From Sphingomonas bacterium (lineage in GTDB: Bacteria > Pseudomonadota > Alphaproteobacteria > Sphingomonadales > Sphingomonadaceae), in contig JASBRX010000036.1 of NCBI GenBank assembly GCA_030149245.1, positions 61,768 through 125,767 of the forward strand: a DNA stretch of 64,000 nucleotides, read 5' to 3'. The position numbers and the translations under genes were made by a program. Below are positions 9,092 to 18,540 of this stretch, one piece after another. Position 1 is the first letter of the stretch, and each line of letters starts with the position of its first letter. Below the pieces are notes generated by a model. That model did not search any database, was not told where the DNA came from, and worked only from the letters and a program-made list of their open reading frames with translations.

Positions 9092-9889
9092 ATGCGTGTC
9101 GATTCGCTCTCCTTGATTCAGCGGCGCATCGCGTTGATCGAGCGCGGTGGGCGGACCGCGAGCGAGGCTGCGGGGCATGTGCCGACCGGGCATGACCGGA
9201 TCGATCGCGCGCTGGGGGGCGGCGTCATGCGTGCGCGGGTGCATGAGCTGGTGGCGGAGAGCGAGGCGGCGGGCAGCGGGGCGGGGTTTGCCGGTGTGCT
9301 GGCGCATCGGCTGGGCGGCGAAATGATCTGGCTGCGCGAACGCGATGCCGAATTGCGCTGTGGCCAGCTGCACGCACCCGGTATCGCCGCGATCGGTATC
9401 GATCCGGCGCGGTTGCTGCTGGGCGTGTTGCCCGATGCGGCTTCCGTGCTGCGGGCGGCGGTGGACGCGGTGCGCTGTGCCGGGCTGGGCAGCGTGGTGA
9501 TCGAACTGTGGGGCAATCCGCGCGCCTATGACCTCACTGCCAGCCGACGACTGGCGCTGTTGGCAGAGGCGTCGGGAGTGACTGCGCTGCTGCTGCGGGT
9601 GGGCGGCGACGTTGCGCCCAGCGCGGCGCAGACGCGGATCGGCGTGGCGCCAGCCCCGTCGGTGCCGTTGGCGGCAGATGCGCCGGGACATCCGGCCTGG
9701 ACGGTCGAATTGCAACGCCAGCGCGGCCGACCGGCTGGTGGCATCTGGCGGGTGGAATGGGATCGGGAACACGGCCAATTACGGGATCAAGATCATGACG
9801 CAGCGACGCTATCTGGCGTTGTTCCTCCCCTTTCTGGCGACCGATCGACTGGTACGATCCGGGCCGCCGGACTCCGCCGCACGGGATAG
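9092..9889 (+). CDS. imuA: ImuA-like RecA-related mutasome protein
   Basis: GHDRIDRALGGGVMRARVHELVAES; position upstream of imuB-dnaE2. Confidence 0.88.
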   Translation: MRVDSLSLIQRRIALIERGGRTASEAAGHVPTGHDRIDRALGGGVMRARVHELVAESEAAGSGAGFAGVLAHRLGGEMIWLRERDAELRCGQLHAPGIAAIGIDPARLLLGVLPDAASVLRAAVDAVRCAGLGSVVIELWGNPRAYDLTASRRLALLAEASGVTALLLRVGGDVAPSAAQTRIGVAPAPSVPLAADAPGHPAWTVELQRQRGRPAGGIWRVEWDREHGQLRDQDHDAATLSGVVPPLSGDRSTGTIRAAGLRRTG

Positions 9890-11330
9890 CGCGCCGCGCG
9901 TCGTGGTCGAGCGGCAGCGCGGCGCGATCCGGCTGACCGCGTGCGACTCCGAAGCGATGGCGCTGGGGCTGGCCCCCGGCCTGACGCTGGCCGATGCGCG
10001 GGCGCGGGTGCCCGACCTGGCGGTAGCGGACGCCGATCCGGTCGCCGACCTGCTGTGGCTGGAGCGGATTGCCGATGCCTGCGACCGGTTCACGCCGCGC
10101 GTCGCGATCGAGCCGCCCGACGGGCTGGTGCTCGACATCACCGGCTGCGCGCATCTGTTCGGCGGCGAATATGGCTTGCTGGAGGCGGTCGAGGCGCGGA
10201 TGCGGCGCTGGACCGGGCATTTGCGCCATGCCCTGGCCGATACGCCGGAGGGTGCGCGGGCACTCGCGCGGTTTCAGACCGCCCCGGCCGCCAGCGAGGC
10301 GGCGGCGTTGCGGCGCCTGCCGGTCGCGGCGCTGGAGCTGGAGGGCGAGACCGAGGCGGCGTTGCGCGGCGCGGGCCTCAAGACCATCGACGACCTCGTC
10401 TCGCGCCCGACCGGGCCGCTGGCGGCGCGGTTCGGGGCCGAGCTGCCCGACCTGCTCGCGCGCATTCTGGGCAAGTCGGGCAAGCCGATCGCGCCGCGCC
10501 ACACTGCACCCGCCTGGCAGTTCGAACGCCGCTTTGCCGAGCCGATTGCGCGCGCCGACGATGCGTTGCGCGTCATCGGCGAACTGGCGGCGGAAGCGGG
10601 GCAGGCGATGGAGGCGCGTCGTCAGGGCGGGCGGCGCTTTACCGCGCGGCTGTTTCGCAGCGACGGGCATGTCGTCGATCTGGCGGTCGATTGCGGACAG
10701 CCGTTGCGCGATCCGGCGCGGATCATGCGGCTGTTTACCGAGCGGATCGGCGCATTGGCCGACCCGATCGATCCGGGGTTCGGGTTCGACATGATCCGCT
10801 TGTCGGTGCCGCGCGCCGAGCCGCTCGACTTTGCCCAGCTCGAACTGGAGGGCGGGGCGGTGCATGCCGAGGATGTCTCGGCATTGATCGACCGGTTGAG
10901 CGTGCGGGCGGGCAGCGGGCGCATCCGCCGCTTCGTGCCGCGCGACTCGCACATTCCCGAACAGGCGGTGCTCGCGCTGCCCGCGACCGCGAGCGACCGG
11001 CAGGACTGGCCCGCGCCGCCCCCGGGCGAACCGCCGCGCCGACCGATCCATTTGTTCGATCCGCCCCAGCGGGTCGAGGTGATCGCCGAAGAACCCGATG
11101 GCCCGCCGCGCAGCTTTCGCTGGCAACGCACATTGCACGAAGTGACCCGCTTTGAGGGGCCGGAGCGGATCGCCGCCGAATGGTGGCACCGCGCGCCGGG
11201 CGATCCCGGCCTGACCCGCGACTATTACCGGGTAGAGGATATGCGCGGGCGGCGCTTGTGGCTGTTCCGTCACGGTCTCAATGATGAGCGGCCCGCGCCG
11301 CTCTGGTATGTCCACGGCCTATTTGCATGA
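9795..11330 (+). CDS. imuB: ImuB, Y-family polymerase-like mutasome protein
   Basis: RYLALFLPFLATDRL start, VLDITGCAHLFGGE; imuA-imuB-dnaE2 order. Confidence 0.93.
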   Translation: MTQRRYLALFLPFLATDRLVRSGPPDSAARDSAPRVVVERQRGAIRLTACDSEAMALGLAPGLTLADARARVPDLAVADADPVADLLWLERIADACDRFTPRVAIEPPDGLVLDITGCAHLFGGEYGLLEAVEARMRRWTGHLRHALADTPEGARALARFQTAPAASEAAALRRLPVAALELEGETEAALRGAGLKTIDDLVSRPTGPLAARFGAELPDLLARILGKSGKPIAPRHTAPAWQFERRFAEPIARADDALRVIGELAAEAGQAMEARRQGGRRFTARLFRSDGHVVDLAVDCGQPLRDPARIMRLFTERIGALADPIDPGFGFDMIRLSVPRAEPLDFAQLELEGGAVHAEDVSALIDRLSVRAGSGRIRRFVPRDSHIPEQAVLALPATASDRQDWPAPPPGEPPRRPIHLFDPPQRVEVIAEEPDGPPRSFRWQRTLHEVTRFEGPERIAAEWWHRAPGDPGLTRDYYRVEDMRGRRLWLFRHGLNDERPAPLWYVHGLFA

Positions 11331-14300
11331 CCGGCTTTGCCGAGCTGGTCGCGGCGTCGCATTTCTCGTTCCTGCGCGGGGCGTCGCACCCGGCGGACCT
11401 GATTGGGTGCGCGATCGAGCTTGGCCTGACCGGCATCGGCATTGCCGATCGCAACACGGTGGCAGGCGTCGTCCGCGCCCAGCTGGCACTGCGTCACGCG
11501 CGGACGGCGGCGCAGGACGCTGGCCTTCCACCGCCAGCATTGAAGTTCGTTCCCGGCGCGCGGCTGGTGTTTGTCGACGGCACGCCGGACATCGTTGCCT
11601 ATCCCGCCAACCGGCGCGGTTGGGGGCGGCTGACGCGCTTGCTGACGACCGGCAATCTGCGCGCGCAAAAGGGTGACTGCATCCTGCGGCTGGAGGATCT
11701 GATCGCGTTTCACGACGATCTGCTGCTGATCGTCCTGCCCGGGTCGAGCGCGGTGGCGCAGCGCGCGCATCGCGATCCGGTCGCGCATGACAGCGACGCG
11801 CCGGTCCCGCCGCTCGCGTTGGTCCAGCCTGCGGGGTTGCAACCGCTGTTGACCCGGCTCGCGCGGATCGCGCCGGGGCGGGTGTGGCTGGGCGCGTGCA
11901 TGGCGCGGCGTGGCGACGATGCGCGGCGGCTGGCGGCGTTGCAGGTGCTGGCGACGTCCGCGGGCGTGCCGCTGATCGCGACTGCGGATGTGCTCTATGC
12001 CACGCCGGATTGCCGCCCGCTCCACGACATATTGACCTGCATCCAGGCCGGGGTGACGATCACCCAGGCCGGGCGGCGGCTGGAGGCGAATGCCGAGCGG
12101 CATCTGAAATCGCCGGAGGAAATGGCACGGCTGTTCGCAACCTGCCCCGACGCGATCGCGCAAACCGGGGTGCTGCTCGACCGGATCGGCTTCGACCTCG
12201 ATCAGCTGCGCTACGACTATCCGCACGAACCGGTGCCACAGGGCTGGGACGCGCAGGACTGGCTGGAGCATATCGTGATCGAGGCGGCCAAAGCACGCTA
12301 CGGCGCGGACCTGCCGGACAAGGTCACCGCGTTGCTGGCCGAAGAATTCACGCTGATCCGCGCGCGCAACTATGCCTTTTACTTTCTGACCGTCCACGAT
12401 CTGGTGAAGTTCGCGCGTAGTCAGCAGCCGCCGATCCTGTGTCAAGGGCGCGGCAGCGCGGCCAATTCGATCGTGTGTTTTCTGTTGGGTGTCACCTCGG
12501 TCGATCCGACCGAATATGATCTGCTCTTCTCGCGCTTCGTGTCGGAGGAGCGCGACGAGCCGCCCGACATCGACGTCGATTTCGAACATGAACGGCGCGA
12601 GGAGGTGATCCAGTATATCTATCGCCGCTATGGTCGCCACCGCGCGGCCATCGCCGCCACGGTGATCCATTATCGCCCGCGCAGCGCGGTGCGCGAGGTC
12701 GGCAAGGCGCTGGGGCTGAGCGAGGATGTCACGGCGCGGATCGTGAGCACGGTGTGGGGCAGCTTCAGCCGCGACCTGCCCGACAAGCGGGTCAGCGAGG
12801 CGGGGTTCGACCCGGAAGCGCCCGAAATCCGCCGCCTGATCGACCTGGCCGGCCAATTGCTCGCCGCACCGTTCCCGCGCCATCTGTCCCAGCATGTCGG
12901 CGGCTTCGTGCTGACGCAGGACCGGCTGGATGAAACGGTGCCGCTGCACCATGGCGCGATGGAGGGGCGCACCTTCATCGAATGGGACAAGGACGATATC
13001 GACGCGCTGTCGATCATGAAGGTCGATGTGCTCGCGCTCGGCATGCTGACCTGTATCCGCAAGGCGTTCGACCTGATCCGTGCGCAGGGGGAGGGAGATC
13101 ACACGCTGGAGGTCGATCTCCAGTCCGAAGATCCCGCCGTCTATGCGATGCTCCAGCGCGGCGACAGCGTCGGGGTGTTTCAGGTCGAAAGTCGGGCGCA
13201 GATGAACATGCTCCCGCGCCTCAAACCCCGCAATCTCTATGACCTGACCGTGCAGGTCGCGATCGTGCGGCCCGGGCCGATCGAGGGGGATATGGTCCAC
13301 CCCTATCTGCGGCGGCGCTGCGGGGAGGAGCGGGCAGAGTTCCCCTCGCCCAAACCGCCGCATGATCCCGATGAGCTGCGCACCCTGCTCGGCAAAACCT
13401 ATGGCGTGCCGATCTTTCAGGAACAGGCGATGAAGCTGGCGATCGTCGCGGCGGGCTTCACCCCGTCGGAAGCGAACCAGCTGCGCCGGGCAATGGCCAC
13501 GTTCCGCAATGTCGGCACGATCGGGCTGTTCGAAGCGAAGATGATCGATGGCATGGTCGCCAAGGGCTATACGGCGGACTTCGCCCAGCGTTGCTACAAC
13601 CAGATCAAGGGGTTCGGCAGCTACGGCTTTCCCGAAAGCCATGCGCTGTCCTTCGCGCGGCTGGTCTATGTGTCGTCGTGGATCAAATGCCATCATCCGG
13701 CTGCCTTCGCCTGCGCCTTGCTCAATTCGCAGCCGATGGGCTTTTACGCCCCGGCGCAGATCGTGCGCGATGCGCGCGAACATGGGGTGGAGGTGCGCGC
13801 GATCGACGTGAACCACAGCGGCTGGGACAATAGCCTGGAGCGCGATGCGGCGGGGGCGTTGGCGCTGCGGCTGGGCTTGCGCCAGATCGACGGGTTTCGC
13901 GTCGATTGGGCCGATGCGCTGGTGGCGACGCGCGCGGCGGGGCGGTTCGACGCGATCGAGCCGCTGGCACGTCGCGCCGATCTGCCCGCGCGCGCGCTGC
14001 GGCTGCTGGCCGATGCCGATGCCTATGGATCGCTCGGCCTGTCGCGGCGCGATGCATTGTGGGAGGCGCGGCGCACCCCGTCGGGCGAGCTCCCGCTGTT
14101 CGCCGCCGCATGCGCGCGCGAGCTTGGGACCGAACCGGCGATCGACCTGCCCGCCATGCCGCAAAGTGAAGAAGTAGCGGCGGATTACCAGACGATCCGC
14201 CTGTCGCTGAAAGACCATCCGATGACCTTCCTGCGCCCAGTGTTGAAGGCGGAAGGGGTGCTGAGCTGCGCCGAAACCAGCGCGGCAAAAGCGGGGCGCC

Positions 14301-14665
14301 GCGTGCGTACCGGCGGTGTCGTGCTGATCCGCCAGCGCCCGGGCAAGGGCAATGCCATCTTCATCACGATCGAGGATGAGACCGGCGTGACCAACGTCCT
14401 GCTTTGGGCGCGCCTGTTTGAAATCAACCGCCGCGCCGTGATGAGCGCGCGCCTGATGGTGGTTGAGGGCGAAGTTCAGCGCAGCAAGGAGGGCGTAGTC
14501 CACCTGATGGCGTCGCGCGTGTTCGACCGGACCGACCTGCTCCGCACCCTCGCCGACGAAGCGCCGCAGCCAGCGCTGTGCCGCCCCGATGAAGTCGCGC
14601 GCCCGGTCCAGAGCCGCCATCCGCGCGACGTTCGGATACTGCCGCGATCACGCGATTTTCATTGA
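11327..14665 (+). CDS. dnaE2: error-prone DNA polymerase DnaE2
   Basis: PHP N-terminus FAELVAASHFSFLRGASHP, CQGRGSAANSIVCFLLG, PDIDVDFEHERREEVIQYIYRRYGR, C-terminus HPRDVRILPRSRDFH. Confidence 0.96.
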   Translation: MTGFAELVAASHFSFLRGASHPADLIGCAIELGLTGIGIADRNTVAGVVRAQLALRHARTAAQDAGLPPPALKFVPGARLVFVDGTPDIVAYPANRRGWGRLTRLLTTGNLRAQKGDCILRLEDLIAFHDDLLLIVLPGSSAVAQRAHRDPVAHDSDAPVPPLALVQPAGLQPLLTRLARIAPGRVWLGACMARRGDDARRLAALQVLATSAGVPLIATADVLYATPDCRPLHDILTCIQAGVTITQAGRRLEANAERHLKSPEEMARLFATCPDAIAQTGVLLDRIGFDLDQLRYDYPHEPVPQGWDAQDWLEHIVIEAAKARYGADLPDKVTALLAEEFTLIRARNYAFYFLTVHDLVKFARSQQPPILCQGRGSAANSIVCFLLGVTSVDPTEYDLLFSRFVSEERDEPPDIDVDFEHERREEVIQYIYRRYGRHRAAIAATVIHYRPRSAVREVGKALGLSEDVTARIVSTVWGSFSRDLPDKRVSEAGFDPEAPEIRRLIDLAGQLLAAPFPRHLSQHVGGFVLTQDRLDETVPLHHGAMEGRTFIEWDKDDIDALSIMKVDVLALGMLTCIRKAFDLIRAQGEGDHTLEVDLQSEDPAVYAMLQRGDSVGVFQVESRAQMNMLPRLKPRNLYDLTVQVAIVRPGPIEGDMVHPYLRRRCGEERAEFPSPKPPHDPDELRTLLGKTYGVPIFQEQAMKLAIVAAGFTPSEANQLRRAMATFRNVGTIGLFEAKMIDGMVAKGYTADFAQRCYNQIKGFGSYGFPESHALSFARLVYVSSWIKCHHPAAFACALLNSQPMGFYAPAQIVRDAREHGVEVRAIDVNHSGWDNSLERDAAGALALRLGLRQIDGFRVDWADALVATRAAGRFDAIEPLARRADLPARALRLLADADAYGSLGLSRRDALWEARRTPSGELPLFAAACARELGTEPAIDLPAMPQSEEVAADYQTIRLSLKDHPMTFLRPVLKAEGVLSCAETSAAKAGRRVRTGGVVLIRQRPGKGNAIFITIEDETGVTNVLLWARLFEINRRAVMSARLMVVEGEVQRSKEGVVHLMASRVFDRTDLLRTLADEAPQPALCRPDEVARPVQSRHPRDVRILPRSRDFH

Positions 14666-14765
14666 GATCAAGCTCACGCGCACGACGGAGAAAGAGAGGT
14701 TTCTCGATTTTCCTAAAGGATGGAGATCCCGTGGCAGCTCAAAATGGCACTATCTATTTGATTTA

Positions 14766-14996
14766 TTAGTAAAATACTGCAAACGCAGCATTGATTCCGT
14801 CCCAGATATCATCAGGCTTGTTGGATGTATCTGCGCCGTTTGAGACGATCCCAAAGACAGAAGCAGCGTTTCTGGCACCGTACAAAACCGCAGTCGCCGT
14901 GCGTTGCGCGGCGCTAAGTGACGTAAACTGCCGTTGCAGACCATCTGCATTAGCGAAACCCGCAAAGTTTCCGAACGGCTGCCCACTCTGCATCAT
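14766..14996 (-). CDS. hypothetical small protein (76 aa), low-GC island edge
   Basis: ORF MMQSGQPFGNFAGFANADGLQRQFTSLSAAQRTATAVLYGARNAASVFGIVSNGADTSNKPDDIWDGINAAFAVFY; no recognised family. Confidence 0.35.
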   Translation of the reverse strand: MMQSGQPFGNFAGFANADGLQRQFTSLSAAQRTATAVLYGARNAASVFGIVSNGADTSNKPDDIWDGINAAFAVFY

Positions 14997-15179
14997 TGCC
15001 CGACGCCTTTGCGCATTGATGGAAACTGTCACACGGCAAATTCGCAGCATAATAATGAAAGATGTTACTTGGTAGCAGGGTTGATTCTCTCCAATCTTGA
15101 TGATTCCCCTTACTAAAGAATATTTCCGTACAAACAGTTGAGTGCTACGCTTAGGCTGCAATATTGTGAGGTGATGGCC

Positions 15180-15998
15180 ATGGGTATCATTCCAAACTGC
15201 AAGGACCCGACGCTTTCCGCAATAAAGTCAAAGGGCTATAACGTTGTTCGCCTACCGCGGATCGATATGGCGCCGACTCAGTTGCTGGTCGCAAACGGCA
15301 AGACGCTGCAGCGGCTGGGCGACCTTCTCTCAGTTTTCGTGCCCGACCCGGATGGTCCGCCGCCGCCGCCCATCAGCGCCGACCGCCCGGGCCCCAATAT
15401 CCAGGGCACGAAGTCCGCTGATATCGGGCTCGACATCGGGCTCAATATCCTCGGAGGTCTGATCGCTGCGTTGGGTGGATCGCAAATCGGTGTTAATTTC
15501 GCATACAAGCAGGCGCGATCGGTGCAGTTCGAGTTTGGCTCGACGCTGGAAAACAGTACTCAGCTTGCCCAGATTGACGCGTTCCTCGCCTCCGCCAAGA
15601 TCAACAGCTTCGCGCGCGCGGTCGCGCAGATGCTGGAGGCGGATAAGGTGTTCGTCGTCACCAGCACGCTCAAGTCGGCGAACCTGACGGTGGCCGCCAA
15701 GGACAGCCAGAACCACTCGCTGGGGCTCGATATGCCGGTGATCCAGAATGCAATTGGCGGCAACCTGAAGGTCACCTCGGCCTCTTCAGACAATTCGGTG
15801 GTCACGTATCAGGGCTCGGTGCCACTGGTGTTCGGCTTCCAGACGGTGCAGCTGATCTTCGACAACGGCAAGTACCGCACGATGAAGCTGGTCGATGCGG
15901 GATCGCGGGTGGCAGAGGCTGGGGCCATCGGCGCGATCGAAGCGCCGGGCGGACCCGACGCACCGGCAATGCTGGAAACCGAGGCGATGCTGGCTTGA
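15180..15998 (+). CDS. probable bacterial gasdermin (bGSDM) pore-forming protein
   Basis: About 272 aa; MGIIPNC N-terminus with an early Cys; GYNVVRLPRIDMAPTQLLVANGKTLQRLGDLLSVF; hydrophobic Gly/Ala segment GLNILGGLIAALGG; FVVTSTLKSANLTV; VPLVFGFQTVQLIFDNGKYRTMKLVDAG; short C-terminal tail; protease genes directly downstream. Confidence 0.8.
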   Translation: MGIIPNCKDPTLSAIKSKGYNVVRLPRIDMAPTQLLVANGKTLQRLGDLLSVFVPDPDGPPPPPISADRPGPNIQGTKSADIGLDIGLNILGGLIAALGGSQIGVNFAYKQARSVQFEFGSTLENSTQLAQIDAFLASAKINSFARAVAQMLEADKVFVVTSTLKSANLTVAAKDSQNHSLGLDMPVIQNAIGGNLKVTSASSDNSVVTYQGSVPLVFGFQTVQLIFDNGKYRTMKLVDAGSRVAEAGAIGAIEAPGGPDAPAMLETEAMLA

Positions 15999-16045
15999 TG
16001 CATGGGCCGTGTGCCCAACGGCGCGCGGTTTCGGTGGGGGTGTGA

Positions 16046-17194
16046 ATGGGATTGTTCACCTTTGGCGAACTGAATGAAATCGTGCAGCGCGCGATCCAGG
16101 CAGGGCTCGCCGCACGCCGCGAAAGCCTGTTGTTCGCGTTCCCGCCCGGGTTTGTCGCAGCACTTTCCGGATGGGGGCAAAGCAATCCCGCCGATGCGCT
16201 GAGAGCTGATCTCGGGCAGCTCAACGACCTGGACCAGCCTGTCGGCGGTGAAATCCCGATGGTGATGTGGCTGGGCAACGCCCATTCGACCACTGCGGCG
16301 ACAAGGCCGGCGGACGCCAAATACTTCAACGCGAAGGCGCTCCTCGCCGCGGAGCGCGCCGCCGCGCAGAACGGGCCCGTTACACCGGCGCCGTCAGTCG
16401 CCGCCGCCCTGACGGCGCTGACCATTCCCCAACTCGTCCTGTTCCGCAACGATCTGCTGCCCGACAGCTTCTTCAAGCTGGCGGCCGAGCGCGCCCAATC
16501 GGTCGCGCGGCTGACGGTCTATGCGTATCAGGACGGCAACCAACGCCTCCTCCCTTCCGGCAATCCGGACGGGGTCTACGGCACGGCGTGGCTGATCGGC
16601 GCGAGGCATCTGATCACCAACTGGCATGTCGTCACGGCGCGGCAGGATGGCGAGGCGCCACCCGGTCAGGCCGACATCGATCTGCAGGTCGCCAATATGC
16701 GTATCGAGTTCGATCTTATCGCGCCCGGAGCGATGACCCATATGGCGCTTGCGGCGCGGCTGGCGCACGGCAATGCGGCGCTCGATTATGCCGTCATCGA
16801 ACTGACCCAGCCAGAACCGCGCAGCGTCTTCCCGCTCGCCTCCACACTGCCGACGATCAGTGGCACCGATCCGCTGGCCGCGAACATCATTCAGCATCCC
16901 GCAGGCGAGCCGCGCCAATATGGCATCCGCGACAATCTGGTAGCCGTGGTCCAGGGCGACGACCTTGCCTATTTCACCGATACCAAAGGTGGGTCATCCG
17001 GTTCGCCGGTGTGCGACGATCAGTGGCGCGCGCTGGCGCTCCACAAGGCGACGACCGCGCAGCTGGGGAACTTCACCTTCCAGGGCAAGCAGACGGCGTG
17101 GATCAACATCGGCACGGTCATGCCGGCGATCATGGCCGACCTGAAGACCAAACAGCCTGCGCTGTGGGCCGCCATCGGCGCGAAGGTGGTCTGA
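16046..17194 (+). CDS. EAD/death-like adaptor domain + trypsin-like serine protease
   Basis: N-term FGELNEIVQRAIQAGLAARRESLLFAFPPGF...LNDLDQPVGGEIPMVMWLGNA; protease triad contexts TNWHVV, LDYAVIEL, GGSSGSPV. Confidence 0.85.
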   Translation: MGLFTFGELNEIVQRAIQAGLAARRESLLFAFPPGFVAALSGWGQSNPADALRADLGQLNDLDQPVGGEIPMVMWLGNAHSTTAATRPADAKYFNAKALLAAERAAAQNGPVTPAPSVAAALTALTIPQLVLFRNDLLPDSFFKLAAERAQSVARLTVYAYQDGNQRLLPSGNPDGVYGTAWLIGARHLITNWHVVTARQDGEAPPGQADIDLQVANMRIEFDLIAPGAMTHMALAARLAHGNAALDYAVIELTQPEPRSVFPLASTLPTISGTDPLAANIIQHPAGEPRQYGIRDNLVAVVQGDDLAYFTDTKGGSSGSPVCDDQWRALALHKATTAQLGNFTFQGKQTAWINIGTVMPAIMADLKTKQPALWAAIGAKVV

Positions 17195-17198
17195 GGCG

Positions 17199-18530
17199 AT
17201 GACAAAGCTGCTCGATTTCAACGCGCTTACAACCCTTTGCGAACGGGCGATCGAGGCCGGACTTGCGCCACCTCCGCGTGATGCGCTTTTCCTGGGATTT
17301 GACGCGGCCGTCAAAGCTGCCACCTTTTCAGACGCCGCGCCGGGTGACGCCCTGAAGATCGAAATCGACCGCCTGAACGGCTATATCGATCCGATCGAAG
17401 GCGACATCTATTTCCTGGCAATGTGGCTGATCAACGCAGCGAACAAGGTCAACGCTACCCGGCCAGAGACTGCAGGATTTTTCCGAAACCTGGCGGACAG
17501 GGTCAATGCCATTCCCCGCCCGGCACCGGCAACGGGTGTAACCACCGCAGCGCTGATCCCGGGCGCACGCGCTGAAGCGCTGATCAACCCGGCCGTCGGC
17601 GCGGCCGTGCAGATCCTGCGTGGATCAATGCCGGGAATGAACCGCAGAGCTACCAATCTGATGGTGAGCAAGCGGATGCATGACGCTCTACATCATATCC
17701 AGCTTTATACGCTGCCAATGTGGTCCGCGAGCGTGGCGGCATTGTCGAGCAGTCCCGATTACGCCCGGCAGATGGTGGAGGACAAGCATCGGGAACTGAG
17801 AGATAAGAGCGAGGCTCTACCCGGTGAGTTCGGCTTTCTTTCGACCAATGAAACGCTGCGAGCTGTCGCACAGCAGACGACCGACGCCCTGCTCTCGGCC
17901 GCCGCCGCCGCCGACACGGCGCTTGCCGCGGGCGATGCGGACGGCCTGAAGTCCGTGATCGCAAAGGTTCGTGACATCGTAAAGGCGGCCATGCCGGTTT
18001 ATGCGGGCAAGATGGACAGTTACCAGGAAGGTCTCGATCTTTCTGAGCTGGTCGCAAGCCTTACCATCATCGCTCAAAATTCGTCCGACGACGCGCTGAA
18101 CGCGAACGCAAGCCGCCTCGCCAGTTCGCTGACGACAATCATCCAGGACCTTAGCGTCATCGGGACCCAGCACAGCGAATGGCAGCTGCTGGACATGCGC
18201 CTCGGCGCGCTCGAAAACTGGTTCGGTTTCCTGCATCTGGGGCCGAGCGTCTACGCCTCGTTCAACCTGGACTGGGACGCAGTCCATTCCGCCATTGAGA
18301 CCCTGTCGAGTCAGGGGCCAAGTGAACGCTTCGATCCAGTCAAGCGGCTGCGTGAAGCCTTTCTGCAAATTTGCCCTGTGCCCATCCAAGGCGCTCCTGA
18401 GAAAGAGGCGACGAAGGCGTTCGTCGACTTCGTGATCCAGGCGCGCACGGTGTTCTACGGGGTGGACGTCCGCATGAAGCAAATCTGCAACCAGCTGCGC
18501 GAAATGACCAATCTGCTGGCGCAATTGTAA
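17199..18530 (+). CDS. EAD/death-like adaptor domain protein with uncharacterised helical C-terminal region
   Basis: N-term FNALTTLCERAIEAGLAPPPRDALFLGFDAAV...LNGYIDPIEGDIYFLAMWLINAANKVNATRPE aligns with N-term of the adjacent protease; remainder unassigned. Confidence 0.7.
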   Translation: MTKLLDFNALTTLCERAIEAGLAPPPRDALFLGFDAAVKAATFSDAAPGDALKIEIDRLNGYIDPIEGDIYFLAMWLINAANKVNATRPETAGFFRNLADRVNAIPRPAPATGVTTAALIPGARAEALINPAVGAAVQILRGSMPGMNRRATNLMVSKRMHDALHHIQLYTLPMWSASVAALSSSPDYARQMVEDKHRELRDKSEALPGEFGFLSTNETLRAVAQQTTDALLSAAAAADTALAAGDADGLKSVIAKVRDIVKAAMPVYAGKMDSYQEGLDLSELVASLTIIAQNSSDDALNANASRLASSLTTIIQDLSVIGTQHSEWQLLDMRLGALENWFGFLHLGPSVYASFNLDWDAVHSAIETLSSQGPSERFDPVKRLREAFLQICPVPIQGAPEKEATKAFVDFVIQARTVFYGVDVRMKQICNQLREMTNLLAQL

Positions 18531-18540
18531 GGACCGCGAA

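Noticed and set aside
11270-14620. 1116-aa minus-strand ORF opposite dnaE2
   Set aside because: Shadow ORF from high-GC codon bias; composition rich in R/H/Q with no domain, and dnaE2 is unmistakable on the other strand.
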